The notes beneath the pieces were generated by a model. The model was not told where the DNA came from. It saw only the letters and a list, made by a program, of their open reading frames with translations, and did not search any database. Shown piece by piece: positions 24,287 through 33,392 of a stretch of DNA of 64,000 bases. How positions within the stretch are numbered: position 1 is the first letter of the stretch; the number at the start of each line of letters is the position of its first letter. Both the position numbers and the translations under genes were made by a program. The stretch is from assembly GCF_000826545.1 (NCBI RefSeq), contig NZ_CDME01000016.1, positions 248,001 through 312,000 of the forward strand. Direction: 5' to 3'. The stretch comes from Kibdelosporangium sp. MJ126-NF4 (GTDB lineage Bacteria > Actinomycetota > Actinomycetes > Mycobacteriales > Pseudonocardiaceae).

Positions 24287-26040
24287 CAGCGGGTCACCTC
24301 GCCGAGATACGCGTCCAGCACGGCCGGGTCGTCGCGGACCACCGCCGGTGGCCCCGAGGCGATCACCTTTCCCCTGTCCAGCACGAAAACCGGGTCGCAC
24401 AGGTCGAGCACCAGCGGGATGTCGTGCTCCACCACGAGGAACGTGATGCCGTGCTGTGCACCTGTTCTGACGATGTCCGTCATCCGGTCGACCAGGGCCG
24501 GATGCACACCACCCGCCGGTTCGTCGAGCAGGACCAGCCGCGGCTGGAGCATCATCACCTGTGCCAGTTCCACGAGTTTCTGCTGGCCGTAGGACAAGGC
24601 CCCGGCTGGTTCGGCTCCGAACCGGCCGAGACCGACGAGGTCCAGCAGTTCACGGGCGCGGTCGGCCTCGTGTCCGGTGACCGCGCCGGACGCGAGCACG
24701 CGGGGCGAGAACGCCGCCAGCGGCGCGACGACGTTCTCCAGCACGGTCATGCTCTTGAACAACCGGGTCAGCTGGAAGGTCCGGCCGAGGCCGCGGTGTG
24801 CCCGCGCCCACGGCGACAGGCCGTCGATCCGTTCGCCGTCGAACCAGATCTCGCCGGTGTGGGCGCCGCCGGTGCCGGTGATCAGGTTGAACAGGGTGGT
24901 CTTGCCGGATCCGTTCGGTCCGATCAACGCGGTGATCGACCCGGTCGGCACAGTGAGGCTGACATCGTCGACCGCGGTCAGACCCCCGAACGCCTTGCGC
25001 GCGTTCCTGACTTCCAGCAACGGAACGGCTTTCGGCCCGGCGGGCGCACGGGTGACGACGGTGACCGGGCGCCGCACAACCGATTGGTCGGTGTATTCGA
25101 CCTCGCGGCGACGGGTGAACAGCCGCCGCAGCGTCGGCAACAGCCCGTCCGGCAGGAACAGCACGATGACCACCAACGCGAGCCCGAACAGCAGCAGACG
25201 GCTGTGCGATCCACCGCCGAAGACCGTCGCCGCCTCACCCGCGAACGACACGATGAACGCGCCGACGACCGGGCCCCACAGCGTCCCCCTGCCACCGACG
25301 AGCGCGGCGAGCACGATCATGACGCTACTGAGGATGTTGAAGGCCCCCAACGGGTTGAGGAACGTCAGGAAGTAGGCGTAGACCGCACCCGCGACGCCGA
25401 CGAAGAACGCGCTCGCCGCGAACGCGAGGTTCTTGTACAGCGTGGTGGGGATGCCGATGGCCGCGGCCTTGCCCTCGTCCTCGCGGATCGCGACCAGACC
25501 GGTGCCGAACTTCGTGCGCCGGATCCACGCGCTGAAGCCGAACGCCAGCCCCAGCAGGCCGAGAAACATGAAGTAGAACGGGATGTTGCCGACGTCCCGG
25601 CCCCACGCGGGCAGTTCCAGCGTAATGCCGTCGGAGCCGTTGGTCACCGCAGGCAGGTTGACCGCGAGCACCTGGAACAGCAGCAGCATCGCGATCGTGA
25701 TGATCACGAACGCCGGTCCCTTGGCGCGCAACACGACACTGCCCACGAGCAACGCGACCGCGACGGCGACCACACCGGACAGCGGCGCCAGCACGAGCGG
25801 GTTGACCTCCCACTGGGCGGACAGGATGCCAGCCGTGTAGGCGCCGATCCCGAGGAACACGCTGTGGCCCAACGAGATGTACCCGGCGAAGCCCGAGATG
25901 ATGTTCCAGCTGACGGCCTGGATCGCGACGAGGAACGCCAACAGCATGACCGTGTGCTCATAGGTGGCATCCGGCGCCACGAAAGGAAACGCGATCAACG
26001 CTGCCAACGCGATCGCGGCGATCCACCTGTCAGGTCTCAT
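24286..26040 (-). CDS. LivM-LivG fusion: ABC permease joined to ATPase
   Basis: A 584-residue protein combining two subunits of the transporter. Residues about 1-320 form a LivM-like permease with roughly nine membrane segments (ISGFAGYISLGHSVFLG is the LivM landmark). A basic linker (RRLFTRRREVEY) leads to a LivG-like ATPase with Walker A GPNGSGKTT near residue 375, signature LSYGQQKLVELAQ and Walker B LVLLDEPAGGVHP. The reading frame is continuous. Overlaps of four bases on both sides tie it to LivH and LivF. The transporter thus needs only four polypeptides. Confidence 0.92.
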   Translation of the reverse strand: MRPDRWIAAIALAALIAFPFVAPDATYEHTVMLLAFLVAIQAVSWNIISGFAGYISLGHSVFLGIGAYTAGILSAQWEVNPLVLAPLSGVVAVAVALLVGSVVLRAKGPAFVIITIAMLLLFQVLAVNLPAVTNGSDGITLELPAWGRDVGNIPFYFMFLGLLGLAFGFSAWIRRTKFGTGLVAIREDEGKAAAIGIPTTLYKNLAFAASAFFVGVAGAVYAYFLTFLNPLGAFNILSSVMIVLAALVGGRGTLWGPVVGAFIVSFAGEAATVFGGGSHSRLLLFGLALVVIVLFLPDGLLPTLRRLFTRRREVEYTDQSVVRRPVTVVTRAPAGPKAVPLLEVRNARKAFGGLTAVDDVSLTVPTGSITALIGPNGSGKTTLFNLITGTGGAHTGEIWFDGERIDGLSPWARAHRGLGRTFQLTRLFKSMTVLENVVAPLAAFSPRVLASGAVTGHEADRARELLDLVGLGRFGAEPAGALSYGQQKLVELAQVMMLQPRLVLLDEPAGGVHPALVDRMTDIVRTGAQHGITFLVVEHDIPLVLDLCDPVFVLDRGKVIASGPPAVVRDDPAVLDAYLGEVTR

Positions 26041-26918
26041 GTCACGGCGTCCTCACGCAGCCGGGTGCCGAACAACCCGTGCGGACGGACCAACAGCACG
26101 AGCAGGATCACCGCATAGAAGACCACGGTGGACCATCGCGGGGAGCCGTACGTCGCGGTGGCCGTCTCGGCGAGGCCGAGGATGAGCGCGCCCACCCACG
26201 CACCGCGCAGCGACCCCATGCCGCCGAGCACGATGATGCCGAGCAGTTTGGCGATCCAGTCGTAGTGCGACGCCGGGAAGAACGGGTACAGCACGGCCAG
26301 GATCGAGCCGCCCGTGCCCGCGGTCGCCGTGCCGATCGCGAACGACAGCGCTGCCACCGAGGACGCGCTGATCCCGACGAGCGCGGCACCGGACGGGTTC
26401 TGGGCGGTCGCGCGGATGGCGCGCCCGGTCCACGTCCGGTTGAGCACCAGGTACAGCAGGCCGAGCACGAGCAGCGCGGCCAGACAGCCGTACACCTGGG
26501 CCTTCGGCAGGACAAGCGGTCCGATGTGGAACGACTGGGCGAAGTACGGCGGTGTGGCCGACCGGAAGTAGTTGCCCGCGGTGACGTTCAGCAGGCCCTC
26601 GATGGTCAGCGCGATGCCGAACGTCAGCAGCATCGACATGGCCGGGCCGGTGCCACGCACCCGCACGATCACCAGCCGGTACAGCACCCAGCCGAGGCCG
26701 AACATCAACGGCGTGGTGGCCAGCGCGAGCAGGATCGGGTCGATGCCGGTCAGTTGCCACGCCTTCCACGTCAGCATCGCGACCAGCACGAGGAACGCGC
26801 CCTGCGCGACGTTGACGACGCCCATGATGCCGAACACGAGCGTGAGCCCGGCCGCCATCAGGGCGTAGACCCCGCCGATCAGCAGACCTAATGCGATCGT
26901 TTGCAAAGCCTGGGTCAT
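26037..26918 (-). CDS. livH: Branched-chain amino-acid-type ABC permease LivH
   Basis: A 293-residue permease with about eight membrane segments. The N-terminus LGLLIGGVYALMAAGLTLVF and the later GMGSLRGAWVGALILG are characteristic of LivH. ATG 26918 overlaps the binding-protein stop by four bases; the longer upstream frame to 27002 lies inside the binding-protein gene. It pairs with the LivM half of the next gene. Confidence 0.93.
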   Translation of the reverse strand: MTQALQTIALGLLIGGVYALMAAGLTLVFGIMGVVNVAQGAFLVLVAMLTWKAWQLTGIDPILLALATTPLMFGLGWVLYRLVIVRVRGTGPAMSMLLTFGIALTIEGLLNVTAGNYFRSATPPYFAQSFHIGPLVLPKAQVYGCLAALLVLGLLYLVLNRTWTGRAIRATAQNPSGAALVGISASSVAALSFAIGTATAGTGGSILAVLYPFFPASHYDWIAKLLGIIVLGGMGSLRGAWVGALILGLAETATATYGSPRWSTVVFYAVILLVLLVRPHGLFGTRLREDAVT

Positions 26919-28129
26919 GGCCACGCCGGTTTGGGAAACACAATCTTGTCGGTGGTCGCGGCGAGTTTCGGCGAGACGACCTCGACCTTGCCGTTCTGCC
27001 ACTGGGCCAACATGTAGGAGCTTTGTGGCTCACCGTTCGCAGCCCATTTGAGCGGCCCGAGGATCGTCGGGACCTCGTTGGCACGCAGCCAGTCCGCCAA
27101 CGCGACCTGGTCGATCCTGCCGACCTTGGTCACGGCTTCCTGCAGCACCTGGCCCGCCGCGAACGCGTCCGCCGCGTCCTCGGTCGGCGGGGCGTTGAAG
27201 CGCTTGCGGTACTCCTGGACGAACTCGCTGTTCACCGGCGTCTTGGCGGCCTCGCTCCAACTGGTGCTGTAGAACACGCCCTCGGTCGCGGCCATGCCGA
27301 CACCGTCGCTGTACTGGTTGCCGTTGCCGGGCGCGTTGGTCTGGAAGAAGGCCTTGGGCGAGAACCCGGCCTGTTGCAGCGCGCGCATCGCGCCGATGCC
27401 GTCCTCGAACTGCGCGCCCTGCGCCACGAAATCCGGTGCGGCGCCCGTGATCGCGCTGACGATCGGCTGGAAGTTCGTCGTGTTGGCCGGGTACGTGGTC
27501 GAGTAGACCGTGCGGAGCCCGGCGGCTTCGAGTTGTTTCTGCAGCGACTCGATGACCGGGCGAGTGAACGGGTCGTCCTGGGTCATGAACGCGGCGGTCT
27601 TCGGCCGCTGCCCTTCCGGCAACGACTTGACCCACTCCGTGATGCCGTCCGCGTGGTGCGGGGCCGTCGCGGGTTGTGCGAAGAACAGCATCTTGAAGCC
27701 GCGGGTGAACATGTTCGGCGCGGCGCCCGCCGGTTCGACGAAGAGCATCTGGTTGCGCTCGGCCACGGCGGAAGCGGCGTAGTTGAGCAACGACGAGAAG
27801 CTGCCGAGCAGGAGGTCCACCTTGTCCTGCGTGATCAGTTTGGTGTAGTCGGCGATGATCGTGTCCTGGTTGCTGGCGTCGTCGGTGACGCGCAGGTCGA
27901 CCTGCCTGCCGAGCAGGCCGCCCGCGGCGTTGACCCGGTCACGCCAGATCTCGTAGCCACGCTTGGCTTCGCCGCCCGGTTGGGAGAACTGACCGGTCAG
28001 CGGTAACGAGGTGCCAATCAGGATCGGACCGCCACCACCGCTTTGGCCGGAGCCACTGCACCCGGCCATCAGCAGTGCCGCACAGGCGATGAGGGCACAG
28101 AGCCTCAGCCGGGCGGGGTGTGTTCGCAT
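26915..28129 (-). CDS. ABC transporter substrate-binding lipoprotein (LivK-like)
   Basis: A 404-residue extracytoplasmic binding protein with a lipobox (LLMAGC, Cys24), a Ser/Gly-rich tether and a periplasmic-binding-protein type I fold (GTSLPLTGQFSQPGGEAKRG start). ATG 28129 has a GAGGAG ribosome binding site. First gene of the operon, with a LacI-type operator 43 bases upstream. Within the family, ligands range from leucine to amides, urea and aromatic acids; the pocket cannot be read by eye. Confidence 0.92.
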   Translation of the reverse strand: MRTHPARLRLCALIACAALLMAGCSGSGQSGGGGPILIGTSLPLTGQFSQPGGEAKRGYEIWRDRVNAAGGLLGRQVDLRVTDDASNQDTIIADYTKLITQDKVDLLLGSFSSLLNYAASAVAERNQMLFVEPAGAAPNMFTRGFKMLFFAQPATAPHHADGITEWVKSLPEGQRPKTAAFMTQDDPFTRPVIESLQKQLEAAGLRTVYSTTYPANTTNFQPIVSAITGAAPDFVAQGAQFEDGIGAMRALQQAGFSPKAFFQTNAPGNGNQYSDGVGMAATEGVFYSTSWSEAAKTPVNSEFVQEYRKRFNAPPTEDAADAFAAGQVLQEAVTKVGRIDQVALADWLRANEVPTILGPLKWAANGEPQSSYMLAQWQNGKVEVVSPKLAATTDKIVFPKPAWP

Positions 28130-28492
28130 CGCTGATCTCCTCGACTTGGTCGAAGGCCTAAGCCAACCATGGCAAACGATTGCACATCAGTACCGATCGA
28201 CACAGCGCCGATCGTCGCGCCGTGCCGACCCATGGAGGTATCACGAACCGATTGGCCGACACCATCCGCCATCTGCCACGCCGATTGGTCTGAACCTGAA
28301 ACCGCGCAGGTGACACGGGTTCACCATGCGGCGCCTCGACATTCAAGTAACGGCACGCACGGGAAGTGTCAGACTCTCCGCGTAGGCCAAGTGGCCTCGC
28401 CGCGTCAAGGGGCCCTCATGCTCGGTTGCCGGGCGCGGCACGGGGAGTTGCCTGATTGATCGCGGGCGTGATCCATCAGGTTGGATGGGCTG
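28130..28492. other. Intergenic region with LacI-type operator and divergent promoters
   Basis: This 363-base gap separates the transporter operon and the divergent F420-type oxidoreductase. Its left part carries the operator at 28172-28183. A GGCCA-AG-TGGCC palindrome lies near 28387-28398, and GATCGCGGGCGTGATC just before the oxidoreductase gene. I see no coding sequence or RNA gene in it. Confidence 0.6.
28172..28183. promoter_or_regulatory. LacI-type operator of the transporter operon
   Basis: GCAAACGATTGC, a near-perfect 12-base palindrome with a central CG, lies 43 bases before the binding-protein start. Read on the operon's strand it overlaps a plausible -35 element TTGCCA. Its complement recurs with one mismatch at the LacI gene (22515-22526). 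Confidence 0.6.
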
Positions 28493-29344
28493 ATGGTCGA
28501 TGGACTGAAACTGGCGCTGTATGGATTGCATCGTGGTAGCGGCGCCGAGCCGGAGACGCTGGCCCGGCGGGCGCGGGCGGCGGAGGACGCGGGATTCGAG
28601 GCGCTGTGGGTCGGTGACCACATTGCCCTACCGGTCGACGAGAGTGGAGATCCGGCCGCCCAGCAACGACTGGAGGCAGTGGTCGCGCTGACGTATCTGG
28701 CCGCGTTGACCACCCGGATCCGGCTGGGTTTCGGGGTGATCGTGCTGCCGCAACGCCAGCCGGTGCTGTTGGCCAAGCAGCTGTCCACGATCGACTTCCT
28801 GTCCGGTGGGCGGCTGACCGTGGGCATCGGCGTTGGCTGGGTGGAACCGGAGTTGGCCGCGCTGGGTGTGCCGATGGCCGAGCGGGCCGCACGCACCGAT
28901 GAGTACCTGGCGGCGATGCGGGTGCTGTGGGACGAGCCGACGCCGTCGTTCACCGGCGAGTTCGTCTCGTTCGCCGACGTGATCCAGCGTCCGCGTCCGG
29001 TTCAGCGTCCACACCCGCCGATCGTGATCGGTGGGCACGCGCCCGCCGCTCTGCGCCGCGTGGTGCGCAGCGGGAATGGTTGGTACGGCTGGGATCTGGA
29101 TGTCGAGCAGACCGCAGTCGCGCTGGCCGGGCTGCGCGAGGCGCAGAGCCGCCACGGTCGCCCGGCCGAGTTGGGCGAACTGGAGATCACCATCACGCCG
29201 CCCGGTTTGCCCGATGTGGGCACCGCACGCCGCTACGCCGACCTCGGGGTGCACCGACTGGTGCTGCAGCCCCACACGATGGACGGCTCGGACCTGGACG
29301 AGCTGATCGCCACGGTCGGCGAGACACTCGTTGGCCGAGTCTGA
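28493..29344 (+). CDS. LLM-class (probably F420-dependent) oxidoreductase
   Basis: A 283-residue luciferase-like TIM-barrel oxidoreductase. Landmarks are ALWVGDHIALP, RIRLGFGVIVLPQRQPVLLAKQ, FLSGGRLTVGIGVGW and the IVIGGHAPAALRRV strand. This is the branch annotated as F420-dependent in actinobacteria. ATG 28493 is chosen; a TTG four codons earlier is possible. It is monocistronic. Substrate unknown. Confidence 0.88.
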   Translation: MVDGLKLALYGLHRGSGAEPETLARRARAAEDAGFEALWVGDHIALPVDESGDPAAQQRLEAVVALTYLAALTTRIRLGFGVIVLPQRQPVLLAKQLSTIDFLSGGRLTVGIGVGWVEPELAALGVPMAERAARTDEYLAAMRVLWDEPTPSFTGEFVSFADVIQRPRPVQRPHPPIVIGGHAPAALRRVVRSGNGWYGWDLDVEQTAVALAGLREAQSRHGRPAELGELEITITPPGLPDVGTARRYADLGVHRLVLQPHTMDGSDLDELIATVGETLVGRV

Positions 29345-29412
29345 ACCGGGTTGCCCACAACTGGTTCCGGGGCCAATCCCGATTCCAGGCTGGCACCTCG
29401 CCGAGGCGGCCC

Positions 29413-29802
29413 TTACCGGCTGTCCAGGTACTCCTTGGCCAGGCGCTTCGGCGCGCGGTTCAGCCACGCCTCGGTGACCAGTTCCTCGAGGTCCGGGACG
29501 GCGATCTCCGGCAGCCGGACCAGCACCGCCGGATAGCCGGTGAAGTGCGGCGTGGTGAAGTACACCGCCGGATCCTCGGCCAGCAGTGCTTCCTTCACGC
29601 CGACATCGGCGACGCGCGCACCCAGAATCGGCCCGTCCGGGGCGCTGTCGCCCAGAGCGGCCAGGTCTGCTTTGCGTAGCGGACGCTCCCACACGAAAAG
29701 CTTGTCCTTCACCTGCCAGCGCACTGTGCCGTCGCCCGAGACTGTCTCGGTGGCGGCGGGCATTGCCATGGCGATTCGGCGGACGTCCTCCCAGGAGGCC
29801 AT
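29413..29802 (-). CDS. MmcQ/YjbR-family protein
   Basis: A 129-residue protein of the MmcQ/YjbR fold. It begins with the family's ASWEDVRRIAMAMPAATETV, followed by WQVKDKLFVWERPL and YFTTPHFTGYPAVLVRL. The fold resembles DNA-binding proteins but a biochemical role has not been fixed. It lies 10 bases after the dienelactone-hydrolase-like gene and is probably cotranscribed with it. Confidence 0.85.
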   Translation of the reverse strand: MASWEDVRRIAMAMPAATETVSGDGTVRWQVKDKLFVWERPLRKADLAALGDSAPDGPILGARVADVGVKEALLAEDPAVYFTTPHFTGYPAVLVRLPEIAVPDLEELVTEAWLNRAPKRLAKEYLDSR

Positions 29803-29812
29803 GGGGAATTCC

Positions 29813-30535
29813 TTAGCGGAGGTGTTCGCCGAAGAACGTCTCGATGCGCTGCCACGCGTCCGCCGCGGCCCCGGGTTGGGGGCCCATTCCGGCTATCCGC
29901 ATGATCACCCGCACCGGCTGGGGGCCGATCTCGCTGTCGTTGAGGAACGAGTGTCCCGCCGACTGGTACTGCTTCACGTCGTGCGGGATTCCCGCCTTCG
30001 TCAGTGCTCGTTCCAGTTTGGCCGGGACGCTTCTCAGCGGCAGGTCACGACCGCCGTAACTGGCTACGATCGGGCACGCGCCTGCCAGTGCCGCGTCGAG
30101 GTCCCGTGGCAGGAAGCCGTAGTTCACTGATGAGGCGTCGAAGCCGGTGTTGGCGGTCGCCAACGCGAAGCTTCCGCCCATGCAGAAGCCGATCACGCCG
30201 ACGTTGCCGGTGCAGTTCTCCGAGCTGATCAGCCACTCACGGGCCGACTCGATGTCGGCGAACGGTGTTCCTTCGCCTTTCCACAGCGACCGCATGGTGG
30301 ACACCAGGCACTTGCGGACACCGCCCGCGCTGAACAGGTCCACCGCCAGCGCCAGATAGCCTGCCTCGGCCAGCCGGTCGGCTTGTCTGCGCACGACGTC
30401 GTTGAGGCCGAGCGCCTCGTGGATCACCACGACACCCGGCCACGGACCGGCACCTGACGGCGTGGCCAGATAGCCGCTCAGCCGTGTGGACCCGCCGTTC
30501 TTGCGCGCCAGGTCGGTCAGGTCGATCTGGGACAT
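29813..30535 (-). CDS. Dienelactone hydrolase family protein
   Basis: A 240-residue alpha/beta hydrolase with the dienelactone hydrolase triad: Cys in GFCMGGSFAL, Asp in SYGGRDLPL and His in SAGHSFLN. The N-terminal VVVIHEALGLNDVVRRQADR is diagnostic of the family. It may open lactones of chlorinated or other aromatics, but many family members have unrelated esterase roles and no other gene of that pathway is adjacent. Start ATG 30535. Confidence 0.9.
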   Translation of the reverse strand: MSQIDLTDLARKNGGSTRLSGYLATPSGAGPWPGVVVIHEALGLNDVVRRQADRLAEAGYLALAVDLFSAGGVRKCLVSTMRSLWKGEGTPFADIESAREWLISSENCTGNVGVIGFCMGGSFALATANTGFDASSVNYGFLPRDLDAALAGACPIVASYGGRDLPLRSVPAKLERALTKAGIPHDVKQYQSAGHSFLNDSEIGPQPVRVIMRIAGMGPQPGAAADAWQRIETFFGEHLR

Positions 30536-30612
30536 GCCGCTCCCCTCCGCCGATACCTACCTGACAGTAGCGATCGGTCATCGATCACGCACTCCGGCGG
30601 GCGGGGGATGTC

Positions 30613-31482
30613 CTAAGTAGCCACTGGTATCCGTTCACGTGACCTGGAGGTTGCCAGCACCGATCCGCCGAGGATCAGCACGAAGGCGACGATCGTGGTG
30701 GTGGTGATCGACTCGCCCAGCACTAGCACACCGGCCGCCACCGCGACCAGCGGGTTGACGTAGGTGATCACCAGCGCCTTGGACGGCCCGACCTCCTTGA
30801 TCAGGTCGAAGAAGACGATCAGCGCGATCGCCGTGCACAGCACGGCGAGGCCGCCGAGTGCCAGCAGCACGTTCCGCGACGGCATCTGACTCGGCCAGGT
30901 CAGCACGGCGGGGGGCAGGTACACGATCGCCGTGATCCCCAGCGAGACCGTGACCAGCACGAGCCCGGGGACATCCTGGAGCTTGCGCGACGCGATCACC
31001 GGCGCGACGGCGTAACCCAGCGTCACCAGCAACACCTCGATGACCGACCACGCGTCCCCACCGCCCAGGTTCGGCCCCGCCAGCAGCGCGACCCCGCCGA
31101 ACCCCGCCGCGAGCCCGGCCCACCGGACACGGCTGAGCCGTTCACCTCGCATGGTCGCCAGCAACGCGCCGACCGTCGGCACGAACGCGATCAGCAACCC
31201 GGTCAGCGAACTGGACAGATGGCGTTCGGCGTCCGACAGCAGGTACCAGGGCCCGATCATCTCCGCCGCGGCGAACGCCACGATCATCAGCCATTTCCCC
31301 CGCAACACACCCCAGTCGATCCGGCGCAGCGCCAGTGGCAGCAGCACCGCAGCGCCGATAGCCGTCCGGACGAAGACGACCATGGGAACGGACACCCCGC
31401 CGACCGCTACCTTGATCATCAGGTACGGCAGCCCCCAGATCACACCCAACAAGCCGAATAACGCCCACCCTTTGCGTGTCAC
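30613..31482 (-). CDS. EamA-family (DMT superfamily) transporter
   Basis: A 289-residue membrane protein with ten hydrophobic segments in two EamA repeats (GLLGVIWGLPYLMIKVA in the first, VITYVNPLVAVAAGVLVLGE in the second). Such proteins export amino acids or small metabolites. GTG 31482 lies four bases after the stop of the AraC gene, so it is translationally coupled to the regulator, which probably controls it. Confidence 0.9.
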   Translation of the reverse strand: MTRKGWALFGLLGVIWGLPYLMIKVAVGGVSVPMVVFVRTAIGAAVLLPLALRRIDWGVLRGKWLMIVAFAAAEMIGPWYLLSDAERHLSSSLTGLLIAFVPTVGALLATMRGERLSRVRWAGLAAGFGGVALLAGPNLGGGDAWSVIEVLLVTLGYAVAPVIASRKLQDVPGLVLVTVSLGITAIVYLPPAVLTWPSQMPSRNVLLALGGLAVLCTAIALIVFFDLIKEVGPSKALVITYVNPLVAVAAGVLVLGESITTTTIVAFVLILGGSVLATSRSRERIPVAT

Positions 31483-31486
31483 CGGG

Positions 31487-32308
31487 TCAGTCTGGCCGCA
31501 CCGGCAGGCCCGAGTCTTGAACGCTGTTGCGGAAGACACCGGGTGTGATGCCGAAGACACGCCGAAACCACCTGGTCAGGTGCGCCTGGTCGGCGAAACC
31601 CGTCAACGCGGCGGCCTGTGCCGGGCGGTGGCCCGCGGCCAGCAGCGTCCTCGCGCGGGTGACGCGGTACTGCGAGAGCCAGGCGAACGGCGGCATGCCG
31701 ACCGTGTCACGGAAGGCCCGCAGCAGCTGGAACCGCGACAGCCCCAGGTCCGCGGCGATCTCGTGCAGCCCAGGCGGGTCGAGCAGGCGGTCCGCGAGCC
31801 GATCCTTGGTAGTCCGCGCGATCTGCTCGCCCGCGCGGACCCGTGCGGGCCGTGTCGCGCCGACCGCGTGCCGTTGGACGAGCGCGGTCAGCGTCCACGA
31901 CAGGCGCGACTCAGCCTCCAGCGGATCGCGCCAGCGGGTGATCAGTTCGTGCGTGCGGAGCAACTGTGCGGTCAGTTCGGGATCCTCCACGATGGGGGAC
32001 GGGAAATGCGGCGGTTTGCCGTCGGCCAGGCTTGTCCACTGTGGATAGAGGGCGCGGTAGGCGAAGCCGTCCGGTCCCGCCGCGCCGCCGGTGTGCGCCT
32101 GGCCCGGTTCGATCACCACGATGGAGCCCGGCCCGCTGGTGTACGACCTGCCATCCACCCTGATCCGCTCGACACCGTCGGTGCACCCGCCGATGGCGAA
32201 CTCCTCATGCGTGTGCGGCGCGAACACGTGCCGGACGAACCGGGCCGCGAACAGGTCGAGCGGGGCGCCCTGTCCCGCGTCGACACGTGTCCATGTGGCG
32301 TGCTCCAT
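31487..32308 (-). CDS. AraC-family regulator with cupin domain
   Basis: A 273-residue regulator. Residues about 20-95 form an AraC-type cupin (FAPHTHEEFAIGG, IVVIEPGQAHTG). The C-terminal DNA-binding domain has LHEIAADLGLSRFQLLRAF and QAAALTGFADQAHLTRWFRR. ATG 32308 (MEHATWTRV) follows CCCGGGAA. It belongs to the group frequently encoded beside EamA or LysE exporters of amino acids; the downstream EamA gene is four bases away. Confidence 0.9.
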   Translation of the reverse strand: MEHATWTRVDAGQGAPLDLFAARFVRHVFAPHTHEEFAIGGCTDGVERIRVDGRSYTSGPGSIVVIEPGQAHTGGAAGPDGFAYRALYPQWTSLADGKPPHFPSPIVEDPELTAQLLRTHELITRWRDPLEAESRLSWTLTALVQRHAVGATRPARVRAGEQIARTTKDRLADRLLDPPGLHEIAADLGLSRFQLLRAFRDTVGMPPFAWLSQYRVTRARTLLAAGHRPAQAAALTGFADQAHLTRWFRRVFGITPGVFRNSVQDSGLPVRPD

Positions 32309-32715
32309 TCCCGGGAATGTAGCCGCCGGACAGCGCACGACCCAGTGATTACCCAGTCGATCACACTGGGCACAGGTGTGGTGACAGCCCGGATCGGGCG
32401 GTGCTGTCGGCCAGTGCTACCGTCGAAGTGGATCGGTTCCCGCGAGGGTGAACGCGTTCTCTCGCGCCTACCGGCGACGCGCCGTCCAGACCCGGCGGCG
32501 GACACCACATATCTCCTGCTCACAGTTTCGCGCAGCACCACGGAATCCCAGCCGGGCAGCCGCGTCCGTTCGGTTGGGCGGCCGGGCACCACTGCGACAT
32601 CCGGTGCCCGGTCTACCCCGCGTGGTGGCGTCGGTGCACTCCCCGACAAAGCCGCCGCCCCACGCGGTGGGAACGCTCCCGCACTCAGTTGTCAGCGCCT
32701 GAACCGTCCAGCCGA
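32309..32715. other. Gene-free region
   Basis: About 400 bases between the AraC start and the end of the Pro-rich exported protein gene. Short frames exist on both strands but are Arg/Ser/Pro-rich without recognisable domains or ribosome binding sites. No hairpin or repeat of note was seen. Confidence 0.5.
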
Positions 32716-33279
32716 TTACCGGTGATACCCGCTACCGCCACGGCCGTGGCGGTAGCCGCTGCGGCGGCCACTGCCGTAGTCGTTTCCGTAATACCCGTCG
32801 TCGTCGTACTCGTCGTGGTAGTACTCGTAAGCCCGGCCCGCGAAGTAGACGAATACGTCCCAATAGGACGGTCCCTGCGACGGCTTCGATGTGGTTGTCT
32901 TGGGCGGCACGGTTTTCGTCGGAGACACAGTGTTCTTCGGGGGCACGGGCGCGGCGGGCGGGTTCTTCTTCGGTGCCACCACCTGCTCCACTGGTCGCAC
33001 GGGCGTTTCGGATGACGGCGCCGCGGCGGGTGGCTGGGCTGGTGTCTGCACGGCGGAGGACGCCGAGGTGACCGCGACCGGCGGGACGATCGGGATGTAC
33101 ACCGTCGGCGTCTGCGGTTTCGCGTCGCCGGGCTGGGAGCTTTCGAGGCCGTTCGCCTGCGGTACCGTGATCTTCGGGCTTCGCGGGGCCGAGTCGTGCT
33201 GGCTCACCAGCGTTGTCGCCACGATCGCCGCCAGGACGCCGGTCGCACCGATGACCGCCCAGTTGACCTTGCGCCTCAC
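32716..33279 (-). CDS. Membrane-anchored Pro-rich protein with Tyr/Gly/Asp-rich tail
   Basis: A 187-residue protein of unknown function. GTG 33279 is preceded by GAGGGAGGGAG. Residues about 7-27 (VNWAVIGATGVLAAIVATTL) form a membrane anchor. The outside part is a Pro/Thr/Lys-rich spacer typical of cell-wall-crossing stalks, then a compact YWDVFVYFAGRAYEYY patch and a tail rich in Tyr, Asp, Gly, Arg and His. No catalytic motif. The composition suggests a wall-spanning adhesive or metal-binding tail, but that is a guess. Confidence 0.65.
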   Translation of the reverse strand: MRRKVNWAVIGATGVLAAIVATTLVSQHDSAPRSPKITVPQANGLESSQPGDAKPQTPTVYIPIVPPVAVTSASSAVQTPAQPPAAAPSSETPVRPVEQVVAPKKNPPAAPVPPKNTVSPTKTVPPKTTTSKPSQGPSYWDVFVYFAGRAYEYYHDEYDDDGYYGNDYGSGRRSGYRHGRGGSGYHR

Positions 33280-33392
33280 AGTGTCTCCCTCCCTCAAACT
33301 CCCGCGTGACAATGGGTAACCGCACCACTATGGATAGTCAAGGGCGCATGTGCCGGAGGCATCGGGTATATCCGCTGGCCCGGTCCGGCACA

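Noticed and set aside
24424..26118. A 564-codon open frame antisense to the LivM-LivG fusion
   Set aside because: No recognisable motif, shadow composition, no ribosome binding site.
26893..26904. Third LacI-type site GCGATCGTTTGC near the livH start
   Set aside because: It lies inside livH codons and is one base from the consensus; coding constraint may explain it, so it is not listed as an operator.
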